A stretch of 64,000 nucleotides of DNA from Streptomyces sp. A2-16 (GTDB lineage: Bacteria; Actinomycetota; Actinomycetes; Streptomycetales; Streptomycetaceae). The notes under the pieces were generated by a model that was not told the origin of the DNA, searched no databases, and was given only the letters and a program-made list of their open reading frames with translations. The stretch covers positions 7,564,001-7,628,000 of the forward strand of contig NZ_CP063808.1 in the NCBI RefSeq assembly GCF_018128905.1, in the 5' to 3' direction. The first letter of the stretch is position 1. The number at the start of each line of letters is the position of its first letter. The position numbers and the translations under genes are program-made. This document shows, piece after piece, positions 8,306 through 16,482 of the stretch.

Positions 8306-9111
8306 GACTTCTTGGCCTTTGCGGTCCGAGCGGCGACCCAGACGGCGATCGCGATCAGCGCGCCGAGGCCGAAGATCCAGGCGAACAGGCCTTCGGAGAC
8401 CGGGCCGAGACCGCCCAGCTCAAGGCCGCCGGGGCTCACGGTGTCGTCGCCGTTGACCGCGTTCAGGTACGCGATGATGTCCTTCTTGTTCTGCTCCGAC
8501 AGCGTGGTGTCGGGGAACGACGGCATGTTCTGCGGGCCGGTCTGCATGGCCTCGTAGATGTGCTTCGGGTCGACGCCTTCCAGGCTCGGCGCGAACTTGC
8601 CGTGCGTCAGCGCACCACCCTTGCCGGTGAAGTTGTGGCACTGGGTGCAGTTGTCGCGGAACAGCTCACCGCCCTTGGCGATGTCGGCACCGTCGGGGCC
8701 GTACTGCGCCTCGGTCGGGATGCTCGGACCGGCGCCCAGCGAGGAGATGTACGCGGCCAGCTGGTCGATCTCGGCCTGCGTGTAGATGACCTTCTTGCGC
8801 GGGACCTGCGCGCCCGGCTGCTGGGCCGGCATGCGGCCGGTGCCGACCTGGAAGTCGACGGCGGCGGCGCCCACGCCCACGAGGCTCGGACCGTCGGAAG
8901 AGCCCTCGCCTCCCCTGCCGTGGCAGCTGGCGCAGCCTACGGCGAAGAGCTTCTTGCCCTCGTCGATGGCAAGGGACTGGGCGGTTTCATCTGCCTTCGC
9001 CTTGTCCGCGGGCGCGAACACGGCGTACAGCCCCCCGGTGCATGCCAGCGCGAGGAGTAGGACGACGAGCGCTGCCAGCGGGTGGCGTCGTCGTGCGGAG
9101 AGCTTTTTCAC
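8302..9111 (-). CDS. qcrC: Cytochrome bc1 complex diheme cytochrome c subunit
   Basis: A 269-residue protein with an N-terminal hydrophobic anchor (residues 11-33), two heme-c sites and a C-terminal helix (about 243-262). The heme motifs are CASCH (Cys60, Cys63, His64) and CTQCH (Cys155, Cys158, His159). Actinobacteria lack a soluble cytochrome c, so this diheme subunit links bc1 directly to the aa3 oxidase. The start is GTG at 9111; the ribosome site is weak (GGGGTAA). It lies 60 bases after ctaE on the same strand, so ctaE-qcrCAB may form one transcript. Confidence 0.96.
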   Translation of the reverse strand: MKKLSARRRHPLAALVVLLLALACTGGLYAVFAPADKAKADETAQSLAIDEGKKLFAVGCASCHGRGGEGSSDGPSLVGVGAAAVDFQVGTGRMPAQQPGAQVPRKKVIYTQAEIDQLAAYISSLGAGPSIPTEAQYGPDGADIAKGGELFRDNCTQCHNFTGKGGALTHGKFAPSLEGVDPKHIYEAMQTGPQNMPSFPDTTLSEQNKKDIIAYLNAVNGDDTVSPGGLELGGLGPVSEGLFAWIFGLGALIAIAVWVAARTAKAKKS

Positions 9112-9171
9112 GGATTACCCCGGTGTCAGGATCTTCTGCGTCGATGCTTGCGATGTCGGGAGCGGGCCCGG

Positions 9172-9792
9172 CTACTTGATCATGTAGATCGTGGCGAAGA
9201 GGCCGATCCAGACGACGTCGACGAAGTGCCAGTAGTAGGACACGACGATCGCCGCGGTCGCCTGCTCGTGGGTGAACCTCTTGGCCGCGTAGGTACGCCC
9301 GAGAACGAACAGGAACGCGATGAGGCCGCCCGTCACGTGCATGCCGTGGAAGCCGGTGGTCAGGTAGAACACCGAGCCGTACGGGTCGGAGGAGAGCGAG
9401 AGCCCGTCCTTCTTCACCAGCTCCGTGTACTCGTAGATCTGACCGCCGATGAAGATCGCGCCCATGATGAAGGTGATGATGAACCAGCCCCGGAGCTTCT
9501 TCACGTCACCGCGCTCGGCTGCGAAGACGCCGAGCTGGCAGGTGAGGGAGGAAAGCACCAGGATCGTGGTGTTCGTCGCCGAGAACGGGAAGTTCAGGCT
9601 GTGCGCCATTTCCTTCCAGTGGTCGGGACCCGTCACCGATCGCAGGGTGAAGTACATCGCGAAGAGGGCCGCGAAGAACATCAGCTCGGAACTCAGCCAG
9701 ATGATGGTTCCGACGCTGGTGAGGTTCGGCCGGTTGACCGATGGGTGCGCGTGCCCGGTTGTCTCTGTCGTTGCTGTCGCCACGACCGACAT
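9172..9792 (-). CDS. ctaE: Cytochrome c oxidase subunit III
   Basis: A 206-residue, five-helix subunit III of the aa3 oxidase. Family segments include SVGTIIWLSSELMFFAALFA, TTGFHGMHVTGGLIAF and YYWHFVDVVWIGLF. The subunit III gene is separated from ctaC-D-F by a transpeptidase gene and a divergent receiver gene, as in other Streptomyces. The ATG has no clear Shine-Dalgarno. Instead a 21-base palindrome (9783-9803) covers the start codon, which suggests translational or transcriptional control, or leaderless translation. Confidence 0.95.
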   Translation of the reverse strand: MSVVATATTETTGHAHPSVNRPNLTSVGTIIWLSSELMFFAALFAMYFTLRSVTGPDHWKEMAHSLNFPFSATNTTILVLSSLTCQLGVFAAERGDVKKLRGWFIITFIMGAIFIGGQIYEYTELVKKDGLSLSSDPYGSVFYLTTGFHGMHVTGGLIAFLFVLGRTYAAKRFTHEQATAAIVVSYYWHFVDVVWIGLFATIYMIK

Positions 9793-9803
9793 TATGTCGG
9801 TCG
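9783..9803. promoter_or_regulatory. Perfect palindrome overlapping the ctaE start codon
   Basis: The arms CGACCGACAT and ATGTCGGTCG flank one central base. The minus-strand ATG of ctaE is inside the arm. It could be an operator for a dimeric repressor or an RNA hairpin that hides the start codon. Confidence 0.55.
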
Positions 9804-9937
9804 CTTATCCCGCCCTCACCCCGGGGGGTGCCGTTCGGAGTGTCTCCCTGCTCCATACCGGTGTTGACGTGGTGTTCAAGGGAGTAGCATCCGGCCCAAC
9901 GGGCCTGTCCTTACGACGCTGACGTCACGGAGGAACA

Positions 9938-10339
9938 ATGCAGCCGACCGCCACGGTGCTGGTCTACAGCGACGATTCCAACACCCGCGAGCAGGTGCGG
10001 CTCGCCTCCGGCCGGCGACCGGCTCCCGACGTCCCGCTGGTCGAGTTCCTGGAGTGCGCCACGCCCGCCGCGGTGCTGAAGGAGCTGGACAAGGGCGGGA
10101 TCGACGTCTGTGTGCTGGACGGGGAGGCCGTGCCGATGGGGGGCATGGGCCTGTGCCGGCAGATCAAGGACGAGGTGTTCCACTGCCCGCCGGTGCTGTT
10201 GCTGATCGGGCGGCCGCAGGACGCGTGGCTGGCGACGTGGAGCCGGGCGGAGGGGGCGGTGACGCATCCCGTGGATCCGGTGGAGTTCGCCGCGGCGCTG
10301 GCTTCCCTGTTGCGGGACCGGAAGGCCTTGAGCGCCTAG
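9938..10339 (+). CDS. Atypical receiver-domain (CheY-like) protein without output domain
   Basis: A 133-residue single receiver domain. The phospho-acceptor Asp61 sits in CVLDGE, and the acidic pair Asp12-Asp13 is present. The normal beta-4 Thr/Ser seems replaced (LLLIGRP), and the conserved beta-5 Lys appears to be His (VTHPVDP). No DNA-binding domain follows. It lies divergently between ctaE and the rest of the oxidase genes. A perfect GGAGG precedes the ATG. A possible TTGACG / TAGCAT promoter with a short 15-base spacer lies at 9864-9890. Its role is unknown; the position suggests a link to respiration. Confidence 0.8.
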   Translation: MQPTATVLVYSDDSNTREQVRLASGRRPAPDVPLVEFLECATPAAVLKELDKGGIDVCVLDGEAVPMGGMGLCRQIKDEVFHCPPVLLLIGRPQDAWLATWSRAEGAVTHPVDPVEFAAALASLLRDRKALSA

Positions 10340-10381
10340 GGACCCCAGGGAGCCGGTCCGGTCCGCTGCCCTGAGGTGTCT

Positions 10382-11644
10382 CTAGACGCTCCGGGGCCTC
10401 AGCCTGGCCTGTTGTGCCGGGCTGGGGGCGTCCGGGGTGCCGGCCACCAGCGCGCTGCCGTCGCGCCACTTCTTCCAGTCCACGTTCCAGTCGCCGAAGC
10501 CGTTGCCGAAGGGCTCCATCGTGTCGCCCTCGGAGTTGACGACCTGGACCACGTCGCCCTCGCGGACGGTGTCGAAGAACCACTCGGCGTTCGAGGTGCT
10601 CATGCCGGTGCAGCCGTGGCTGACGTTGGCGTAGCCCTGGGATCCCACCGACCAGGGGGCGGCGTGCACGTACTCGCCGCTCCAGGTGACGCGGGTGGCG
10701 TAGTAGACCGGGAGGTCGTACGACTCCGAGGAGCCCTCGGCGATCCCGATGCTGGTGCCGCGCATACGTACGAAGTACTCCTTGCCCAGCACGACCTTGA
10801 CGCCGTTGCGGGTGTCGAAGCCCGGCTTGCCGGTGGTGACCGGGAGCTCCTTGATGACCTCGCCGTTCTTGTAGACCTTCATCGAGTGTGACGAGGCGTC
10901 CGTCACAGCGATGACGCGGTCGCCGGTGGTCAGCCGCAGGGCCTTGCCCTTGCCGCCCCAGAGCCGGTCGCCGATCTTGAGGCCCTCCAGGTCGCTGCGG
11001 ACCTGGATCGTGGCGTGGGCGGGCCAGTACTCCTTGGGGCGGTAGTGGAGCTCCTTGTCGTTCACCCAGTGCCAGGCGCCCGGCACGGCGGGCGTGGAGT
11101 CCACCCTGAGGGCACGCTCGACGACCGCCCGCTGGGCCTTGTCCTTGACGGGTCGGTCCAGCTTGGCGGTGATGGGCTGGCCGACGCCGTAGGTGCCCGA
11201 CTTGGGACCGAAGGTGACGTTCAGGCGCTTCTTGCCGAGCGGCTTGCTGGTGTCGAAGTCGAGGACCTTGCGGCCCGGTGCCCCGTCCTCGTCCTCGGTG
11301 CTCACGCGGACCGTGTAATGGGCGTTCGCGGCCAGCGGGGAGGTGCTGTGCCAGCGGGTGCCGTCGTCGGAGAGTTCGCCCGCCAGGAAGCGCCCCGTGG
11401 CGTCCATGGCCGTGACGTCGGTGATGCGGCCGTCGTCGTCCTCGGCGGTGACCTCGAGCGGCTTGTCCGGGTCGGCCTTCTTGTCGTCGCCCGTGGGCGC
11501 GTTGAAGGCGATCTGATCCGCCGCGTCGTACGGAGTGGCCGCCAGCGGGTTCCCGTCGGACCCGCAGGCGGAGGCGCTCGCGCCGAGCGCGATCACCAGC
11601 AGGGTGCAGCTGACGACGGTGCGGGTACGCGGTACGTGGTTCAT
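10382..11644 (-). CDS. L,D-transpeptidase lipoprotein with Ig-like domains
   Basis: A 420-residue exported lipoprotein. The signal peptide ends in a lipobox at Cys27 (ASAC). About residues 45-250 form two Ig-like domains, followed by a YkuD catalytic domain with SHGC at 342-345 (nucleophile Cys345, His343). Such enzymes make 3-3 cross-links in peptidoglycan and are the target class of carbapenems in mycobacteria. The gene lies between ctaE and ctaF on the same strand and converges with the receiver gene, 42 bases apart. Whether it is co-transcribed with oxidase genes is unclear; the ctaF terminator lies upstream of it. Confidence 0.93.
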   Translation of the reverse strand: MNHVPRTRTVVSCTLLVIALGASASACGSDGNPLAATPYDAADQIAFNAPTGDDKKADPDKPLEVTAEDDDGRITDVTAMDATGRFLAGELSDDGTRWHSTSPLAANAHYTVRVSTEDEDGAPGRKVLDFDTSKPLGKKRLNVTFGPKSGTYGVGQPITAKLDRPVKDKAQRAVVERALRVDSTPAVPGAWHWVNDKELHYRPKEYWPAHATIQVRSDLEGLKIGDRLWGGKGKALRLTTGDRVIAVTDASSHSMKVYKNGEVIKELPVTTGKPGFDTRNGVKVVLGKEYFVRMRGTSIGIAEGSSESYDLPVYYATRVTWSGEYVHAAPWSVGSQGYANVSHGCTGMSTSNAEWFFDTVREGDVVQVVNSEGDTMEPFGNGFGDWNVDWKKWRDGSALVAGTPDAPSPAQQARLRPRSV

Positions 11645-11720
11645 GACTTCACGCTAGGAAGCAAAGTCAACTCCGGCACGCCGAGTGACTCGTACGAGTG
11701 ATCAGTCTTGCGGCAAAAGC

Positions 11721-11758
11721 AGGAGCCCGGACGCTCCTGACGGAGTGTCCGGGCCCCT
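11721..11758 (-). terminator. Terminator after ctaF
   Basis: A 12-bp stem with one G-T pair (arms at 11721-11732 and 11747-11758) and a 14-base loop that can pair further. It ends the ctaC-ctaD-ctaF transcript before the transpeptidase gene. Confidence 0.7.
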
Positions 11759-11775
11759 GATGAGCGCGGTTCGTG

Positions 11776-12174
11776 CTACTGGGTGCGGTTCTCACCGCGG
11801 TAGTACTCGAAGACCCAGCCGTACAGGCCGATCATGATGACCGGCACCGAGAAGTACAGCAGCCACCAGCCGATCGCGACCGACAGGAAGGCGAGGGCGC
11901 CGCCGAAGCCGAGGGCGAGCGGCTGCCAGCTGTGCGGGCTGAAGAACCCGACCTCGCCGGCGTCGTCCGCGACGTCGGCCTCCTTGTTGTCCTGCGCGCC
12001 GGCGTCCACCCGCTTGGCCGTGAAGCCCAGGTAGAAGCCGATCATGATGGACAGGCCGAAGGCCAGGAAGAGCGCGGTGGTACCGGCCGGCTCCTTCGAC
12101 CACACGCCATAGACGATCGCCATGACGAGGATGAAGACGCTCAGCCAGATGAACATCCGTCCCTGGATCTTCAC
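11776..12174 (-). CDS. ctaF: Cytochrome c oxidase subunit IV (actinobacterial type)
   Basis: A 132-residue membrane protein with four hydrophobic segments (about residues 7-27, 34-52, 85-108, 108-124), matching the small subunit IV of actinobacterial aa3 oxidases. It starts with GTG at 12174 inside a GTGA overlap with the ctaD stop, so it is coupled to ctaD. It has no heme or copper ligands and should stabilise the oxidase or the bc1-aa3 supercomplex. A hairpin terminator follows 18 bases after the stop. Confidence 0.93.
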   Translation of the reverse strand: MKIQGRMFIWLSVFILVMAIVYGVWSKEPAGTTALFLAFGLSIMIGFYLGFTAKRVDAGAQDNKEADVADDAGEVGFFSPHSWQPLALGFGGALAFLSVAIGWWLLYFSVPVIMIGLYGWVFEYYRGENRTQ

Positions 12175-13913
12175 TTCCCGGCCTCCTTGCCGCCGTTGCC
12201 GGCCAGAGCCTTCTCACCGTGACCGGCGTTCTCGAGCTGGTCGAGCGCGGCGATCTCGGGGTGGTGCAGGTCGAACGCCGGGGATTCGCTGCGGATCCGC
12301 GGCAGGGTGAGGAAGTTGTGGCGCGGCGGCGGGCAGGAGGTCGCCCACTCGAGCGAGCGGCCGTAGCCCCACGGGTCGTCGACGCCGACCGGCTTGCCGT
12401 ACTTGGCCGTCTTCCACACGTTGTAGAGGAACGGCAGGATCGACAGGCCGAGCACGAACGAGCTGATCGTCGAGATCGTGTTCAGGGCGGTGAAGCCGTC
12501 GGCCGCCAGGTAGTCGGCGTAACGACGCGGCATGCCCTCCGCGCCCAGCCAGTGCTGGACCAGGAAGGTGCCGTGGAAGCCGATGAACAGCGTCCAGAAC
12601 GTGATCTTGCCGAGGCGCTCGTCGAGCATCTTGCCGGTGAACTTCGGCCACCAGAAGTGGAAGCCGGAGAACATCGCGAAGACGACGGTGCCGAAGACGA
12701 CGTAGTGGAAGTGCGCCACCACGAAGTACGAGTCCGAGACATGGAAGTCCAGCGGGGGCGAGGCCAGGATGACACCGGTCAGACCACCGAAGGTGAAGGT
12801 GATCAGGAAGCCCGTGGCCCAGAGCATCGGGGTCTCGAAACTCAAGGACCCCTTCCACATCGTTCCGATCCAGTTGAAGAACTTCACGCCCGTCGGTACG
12901 GCGATGAGGAACGTCATGAAGGAGAAGAACGGCAGGAGCACACCGCCGGTGACGTACATGTGGTGCGCCCACACCGTCACGGACAGACCCGCGATCGCGA
13001 TGGTCGCCGCGATCAGACCCATGTAGCCGAACATCGGCTTGCGGGAGAAGACCGGGATGACCTCGGAGATGATGCCGAAGAACGGCAGCGCGATGATGTA
13101 CACCTCGGGGTGGCCGAAGAACCAGAAGAGGTGTTGCCAGAGCAACGCTCCGCCGTTGGCGGCATCGAAGACGTGTGCCCCGAATTTCCGATCCGCCTCC
13201 AGCGCGAACAGCGCGGCGGCGAGAACGGGGAAGGCGAGCAGGACCAGCACCGCGGTCAGCAGCACGTTCCACACGAAGATCGGCATGCGGAACATGGTCA
13301 TGCCCGGCGCGCGCATGCAGATGATCGTGGTGATGAAGTTGACCGCACCGAGGATCGTGCCGAAGCCGGAGAAGGCCAGACCCATGATCCACAGGTCGGC
13401 GCCGATGCCCGGCGAGCGGACCGCGTCCGACAGCGGCGAGTAGGCGAACCAGCCGAAGTCGGCCGCACCTGAGGGGGTGAGGAAGCCACCCACCGCGATC
13501 GTCGAGCCGAACAGGTAGAGCCAGTAGGCGAACATGTTCAGCCGCGGGAACGCCACGTCGGGCGCGCCGATCTGCAGCGGCATGATCCAGTTGGTGAAGC
13601 CGGCGAACAGCGGCGTCGCGAACATCAGCAGCATGATCGTGCCGTGCATCGTGAACGCCTGGTTGAACTGCTCGTTCGACATGATCTGCAGACCCGGCCG
13701 GGCCAGCTCGGCGCGCATGAAGAGCGCCATCACGCCGCCGATCAGGAAGAACGCGAACGACGTGACCAGGTACATCGTGCCGATGGTCTTGTGGTCAGTG
13801 GTGGTGAGCCACTTGATCACGACACTGCCGCGGTTGTGGCGCCGGACCGGCAGCTCGTCCGTGTAGTGGGACCCTGCTGCCGCGGCACCCTGGGGTTCGT
13901 TGAGGATGCTCAC
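12171..13913 (-). CDS. ctaD: Cytochrome c oxidase subunit I
   Basis: A 580-residue catalytic subunit of the aa3 oxidase with 12 helices. The low-spin heme ligand is in FTMHGTIMLLMF. The CuB/cross-linked His-Tyr motif is HPEVYII, the His pair is in WAHHMYVTGG, and the heme a3 and a ligands are in HFHYV. I set the start at GTG 13913, which overlaps the ctaC stop (GTGA); the longer frame is antisense noise. Coupling continues to ctaF by another GTGA. The C-terminal tail is hydrophilic and Gly/Lys-rich. Confidence 0.97.
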   Translation of the reverse strand: MSILNEPQGAAAAGSHYTDELPVRRHNRGSVVIKWLTTTDHKTIGTMYLVTSFAFFLIGGVMALFMRAELARPGLQIMSNEQFNQAFTMHGTIMLLMFATPLFAGFTNWIMPLQIGAPDVAFPRLNMFAYWLYLFGSTIAVGGFLTPSGAADFGWFAYSPLSDAVRSPGIGADLWIMGLAFSGFGTILGAVNFITTIICMRAPGMTMFRMPIFVWNVLLTAVLVLLAFPVLAAALFALEADRKFGAHVFDAANGGALLWQHLFWFFGHPEVYIIALPFFGIISEVIPVFSRKPMFGYMGLIAATIAIAGLSVTVWAHHMYVTGGVLLPFFSFMTFLIAVPTGVKFFNWIGTMWKGSLSFETPMLWATGFLITFTFGGLTGVILASPPLDFHVSDSYFVVAHFHYVVFGTVVFAMFSGFHFWWPKFTGKMLDERLGKITFWTLFIGFHGTFLVQHWLGAEGMPRRYADYLAADGFTALNTISTISSFVLGLSILPFLYNVWKTAKYGKPVGVDDPWGYGRSLEWATSCPPPRHNFLTLPRIRSESPAFDLHHPEIAALDQLENAGHGEKALAGNGGKEAGK

Positions 13914-14869
13914 AGGTTCGTCGTCTCCCGGTTCTTCTCGTGGGCGGTCTGCTCGATGCCCGCGGGAACGTAACCGGTCTGCCCCTTCTTGGCGAGGTCC
14001 TTGAGGTGCTGCTCGTAGCGCTCGGGGGAGACGACCTTCACGTTGAACAGCATCCGGGAGTGGTCGACACCGCAGAGCTCGGCGCACTTGCCGAGGAAGG
14101 TGCCCTCCTTGTTGGGGGTCACCTCGAAGGCGTTGGTGTGGCCCGGGATGACGTCCTGCTTCATGAGGAACGGCACCACCCAGAAGGAGTGGATGACGTC
14201 ACGCGAGGTGAGGACGAAGCGGACCGTCTTGCCCTTGGGGAGCCAGAGGGTCGGGCCGGGGTTGCCGGTCTGCGGGTTCCTGGTGGCGGGGGTCCCGAAG
14301 TCGTAGACACCGCCGGCGTTCGCCGGGAAGTCGTCCTTGAAACGCTTCGGAATCGCGTCCAGGTTCTTGTCGGTCTTCGCGTCCCCCGTCGAACCGGCGA
14401 CGGGCTCGACGTAGTTGAACGCCCAGCTCCACTGGTAGCCGACGACGTTGATGGTGACGTCGGGCTGCTTCTTCAGACTGAGGAGCTTCGACTCGTCGCG
14501 GGCCGTGAAGTAGAAGAGCACCGAGACGATGACGAGCGGAACCACCGTGTACAACGCCTCGATCGGCATGTTGTACCGGGTCTGCGGAGGAACTTCGACC
14601 TTGGTGCGGCTGCGCCGGTGGAAGATCGTGCTCCACAGGATCAGGCCCCACACCAGCACGCCGGTGGCCAGCGCGGCAGCCCAGGATCCCTGCCACAGGG
14701 AGAGGATCCGCGGAGCCTCTTCCGTGGTCGGGGTGGGCATACCAAGGCGGGGGAAGTCCTTGTATGTGCAACCGGTGGCGGTCGCCAGGACCAGGCCCGC
14801 GGTCATTGCCTGCAGCAGCTTCCGCCGCATCGGGCGCCGCGGCGAGCGGTCGGAGCCGTTGGGACTCAC
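13910..14869 (-). CDS. ctaC: Cytochrome c oxidase subunit II (CuA)
   Basis: A 319-residue lipoprotein subunit II. The lipobox Cys is Cys34 (ATGC). Two helices (about 60-82 and 105-122) follow, then the cupredoxin domain with all CuA ligands: His227, Cys262, Glu264, Cys266, His270 and Met273. It takes electrons from the QcrC hemes. The start is GTG 14869 with GGGAAGG nine bases upstream, and it is the first gene of ctaC-D-F. Upstream DNA (14870-15116) holds its promoter region and a dispersed repeat. Confidence 0.96.
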   Translation of the reverse strand: MSPNGSDRSPRRPMRRKLLQAMTAGLVLATATGCTYKDFPRLGMPTPTTEEAPRILSLWQGSWAAALATGVLVWGLILWSTIFHRRSRTKVEVPPQTRYNMPIEALYTVVPLVIVSVLFYFTARDESKLLSLKKQPDVTINVVGYQWSWAFNYVEPVAGSTGDAKTDKNLDAIPKRFKDDFPANAGGVYDFGTPATRNPQTGNPGPTLWLPKGKTVRFVLTSRDVIHSFWVVPFLMKQDVIPGHTNAFEVTPNKEGTFLGKCAELCGVDHSRMLFNVKVVSPERYEQHLKDLAKKGQTGYVPAGIEQTAHEKNRETTNL

Positions 14870-15050
14870 GTAGCGCCTTCCCGAGAGTCTCGCCCGCGCG
14901 TATCGGCTGCGGCCTGGCCTTACTCGGTGGTCGGTCGCCGCCCTGCGTCGGGCAGGGGTTTGGATGTTTATGCGGACCAAACCCTAGCCGACGCCCTCCG
15001 GGGGTTCAGCGGGAGGGGTGCCTAGTCGCTCCGTGGGTTCGCTTGATTGG

Positions 15051-15093
15051 CGGCTGCGGGTGCTTTGTGGCTGATCGCGCAGTTCCCGGCGCC
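15051..15093. repeat. Dispersed intergenic repeat, copy A
   Basis: The segment GGCTGCGGGTGCTTTGTGG followed by CTGATCGCGCAGTTCCC closely matches 45376-45413 in this window. Both lie between genes. The motif is familiar as a common Streptomyces intergenic element. Confidence 0.6.
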
Positions 15094-15116
15094 GCCAAGG
15101 AGGTTAGCGTTGCCGT

Positions 15117-16478
15117 GTGTCCTATTTCGACGCCGCTTCCGGTGCGCCCCTTCACCCCGTTGCCCGTCAGGCGCTGTTGGCCTCTCTGGATGAAGGGTGG
15201 GCCGATCCCTCTCGGCTCTACCGGGAAGGGCGGCGGGCCCGGATGTTGCTGGACGCCGCCCGGGAGGCCGCCGCCGAAGCCGTGGGCTGCCGCCCCGATG
15301 AGCTGACCTTCACCTCCTCCGGGACGCGGGCCGTGCACAGCGGGATCGCCGGGGCGACGGGCGGGCGCAGGCGGGTCGGACGTCACCTGATCGTGTCCGC
15401 CGTCGAACACTCCTCGGTACTTCATTCGGCGGAGTTGTTCGAGGTGACCGAGGTGCCGGTGGACCGGACGGGGGCGGTGAGCGCGCAGTCCTACGTCGAT
15501 GCCCTTCGCCCCGACACCGCGCTGGCGTGTCTGCAGTCGGCCAACCACGAGGTGGGGACGCTCCAGCCGGTGGCCGAGGTGGCTGCCGCGTGCCGGGCGG
15601 CCGGGGTGCCGCTGCTGGTGGACGCGGCGCAGTCGCTGGGGTGGGGGCCGGTGGAGGGCGAGTGGTCCCTGCTGACCGGCAGTGCGCACAAATGGGGCGG
15701 TCCCTCGGGAGTCGGACTGCTCGCCGTGCGGAAAGGTGTCCGGTTCTCACCCCAAGGACCGGCGGACGAACGGGAGTCGGGGCGGGCGCCCGGGTTCGAG
15801 AACCTGCCGGCGATCGTCGCGGCGGCGGCCTCGCTGCGGGCGGTGCGTGCCGAGGCGGCACAGGAGGCACTGCGGCTGCGGGAGCTGACGGAGCGGATCC
15901 GTGCGCGGGTGCCGCGGCTGGTGCCGGACGTGGACGTGGTGGGCGATCCGGAGCGACGGCTGCCGGGGATCGTCACCTTCTCCTGTCTCTATGTCGACGG
16001 AGAGACCCTGCTGCACGAACTGGATCGGGCCGGGTTCTCCGTGTCCTCCGGATCGTCGTGCACCAGCAGCACGCTGACGCCGAGCCATGTGCTCAAGGCG
16101 ATGGGGGTGCTGAGTGAGGGGAATGTGCGGGTGTCGTTGCCGCCGGGGACACCCGCCGAGGAGGTCGACCGTTTCCTGGAGGTGCTGCCGGGGGCGGTGG
16201 CGGCGGTCCGGGAGAAGTTGGGCGCGCCGACGCCTTCGGCCGTCGTGCGCGAGGACGCCCTGGTCGTGGACGCCCTCGGCAAGCGCTGCCCGATCCCCGT
16301 CATCGAGCTCGCCAAGGTCATCGGGGACGTGCCGGTGGGCGGCACGGTCCGGGTCCTGTCCGACGACGAGGCGGCCCGCCTGGACATCCCGGCGTGGTGC
16401 GAGATGCGGGAGCAGGAGTACGTGGGCGAGGAACCGGCGGACCGGGGTTCCGCTTACGTGGTCCGCCGGATCTCCTAG
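15117..16478 (+). CDS. Cysteine desulfurase fused to a C-terminal TusA domain
   Basis: A 453-residue two-domain protein. Residues 1-365 are a NifS/IscS-like desulfurase with PLP Lys192 (GSAHKWGG), His99 in VEHSSVL, and the active-site Cys315 in the SSGSSCTSS loop. Residues 380-453 are a TusA/SirA domain with the sulfur-accepting Cys391 in KRCPIPVIELAK. The enzyme would pull sulfur from cysteine and hand the persulfide to its own TusA Cys for thiolation, molybdopterin or Fe-S use. Start: GTG with AAGGAGG 11 bases upstream. It lies next to the Fe-S-dependent respiratory locus and converges with the PfkB gene. The final sulfur acceptor is unknown. Confidence 0.9.
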   Translation: MSYFDAASGAPLHPVARQALLASLDEGWADPSRLYREGRRARMLLDAAREAAAEAVGCRPDELTFTSSGTRAVHSGIAGATGGRRRVGRHLIVSAVEHSSVLHSAELFEVTEVPVDRTGAVSAQSYVDALRPDTALACLQSANHEVGTLQPVAEVAAACRAAGVPLLVDAAQSLGWGPVEGEWSLLTGSAHKWGGPSGVGLLAVRKGVRFSPQGPADERESGRAPGFENLPAIVAAAASLRAVRAEAAQEALRLRELTERIRARVPRLVPDVDVVGDPERRLPGIVTFSCLYVDGETLLHELDRAGFSVSSGSSCTSSTLTPSHVLKAMGVLSEGNVRVSLPPGTPAEEVDRFLEVLPGAVAAVREKLGAPTPSAVVREDALVVDALGKRCPIPVIELAKVIGDVPVGGTVRVLSDDEAARLDIPAWCEMREQEYVGEEPADRGSAYVVRRIS

Positions 16479-16482
16479 CCGG

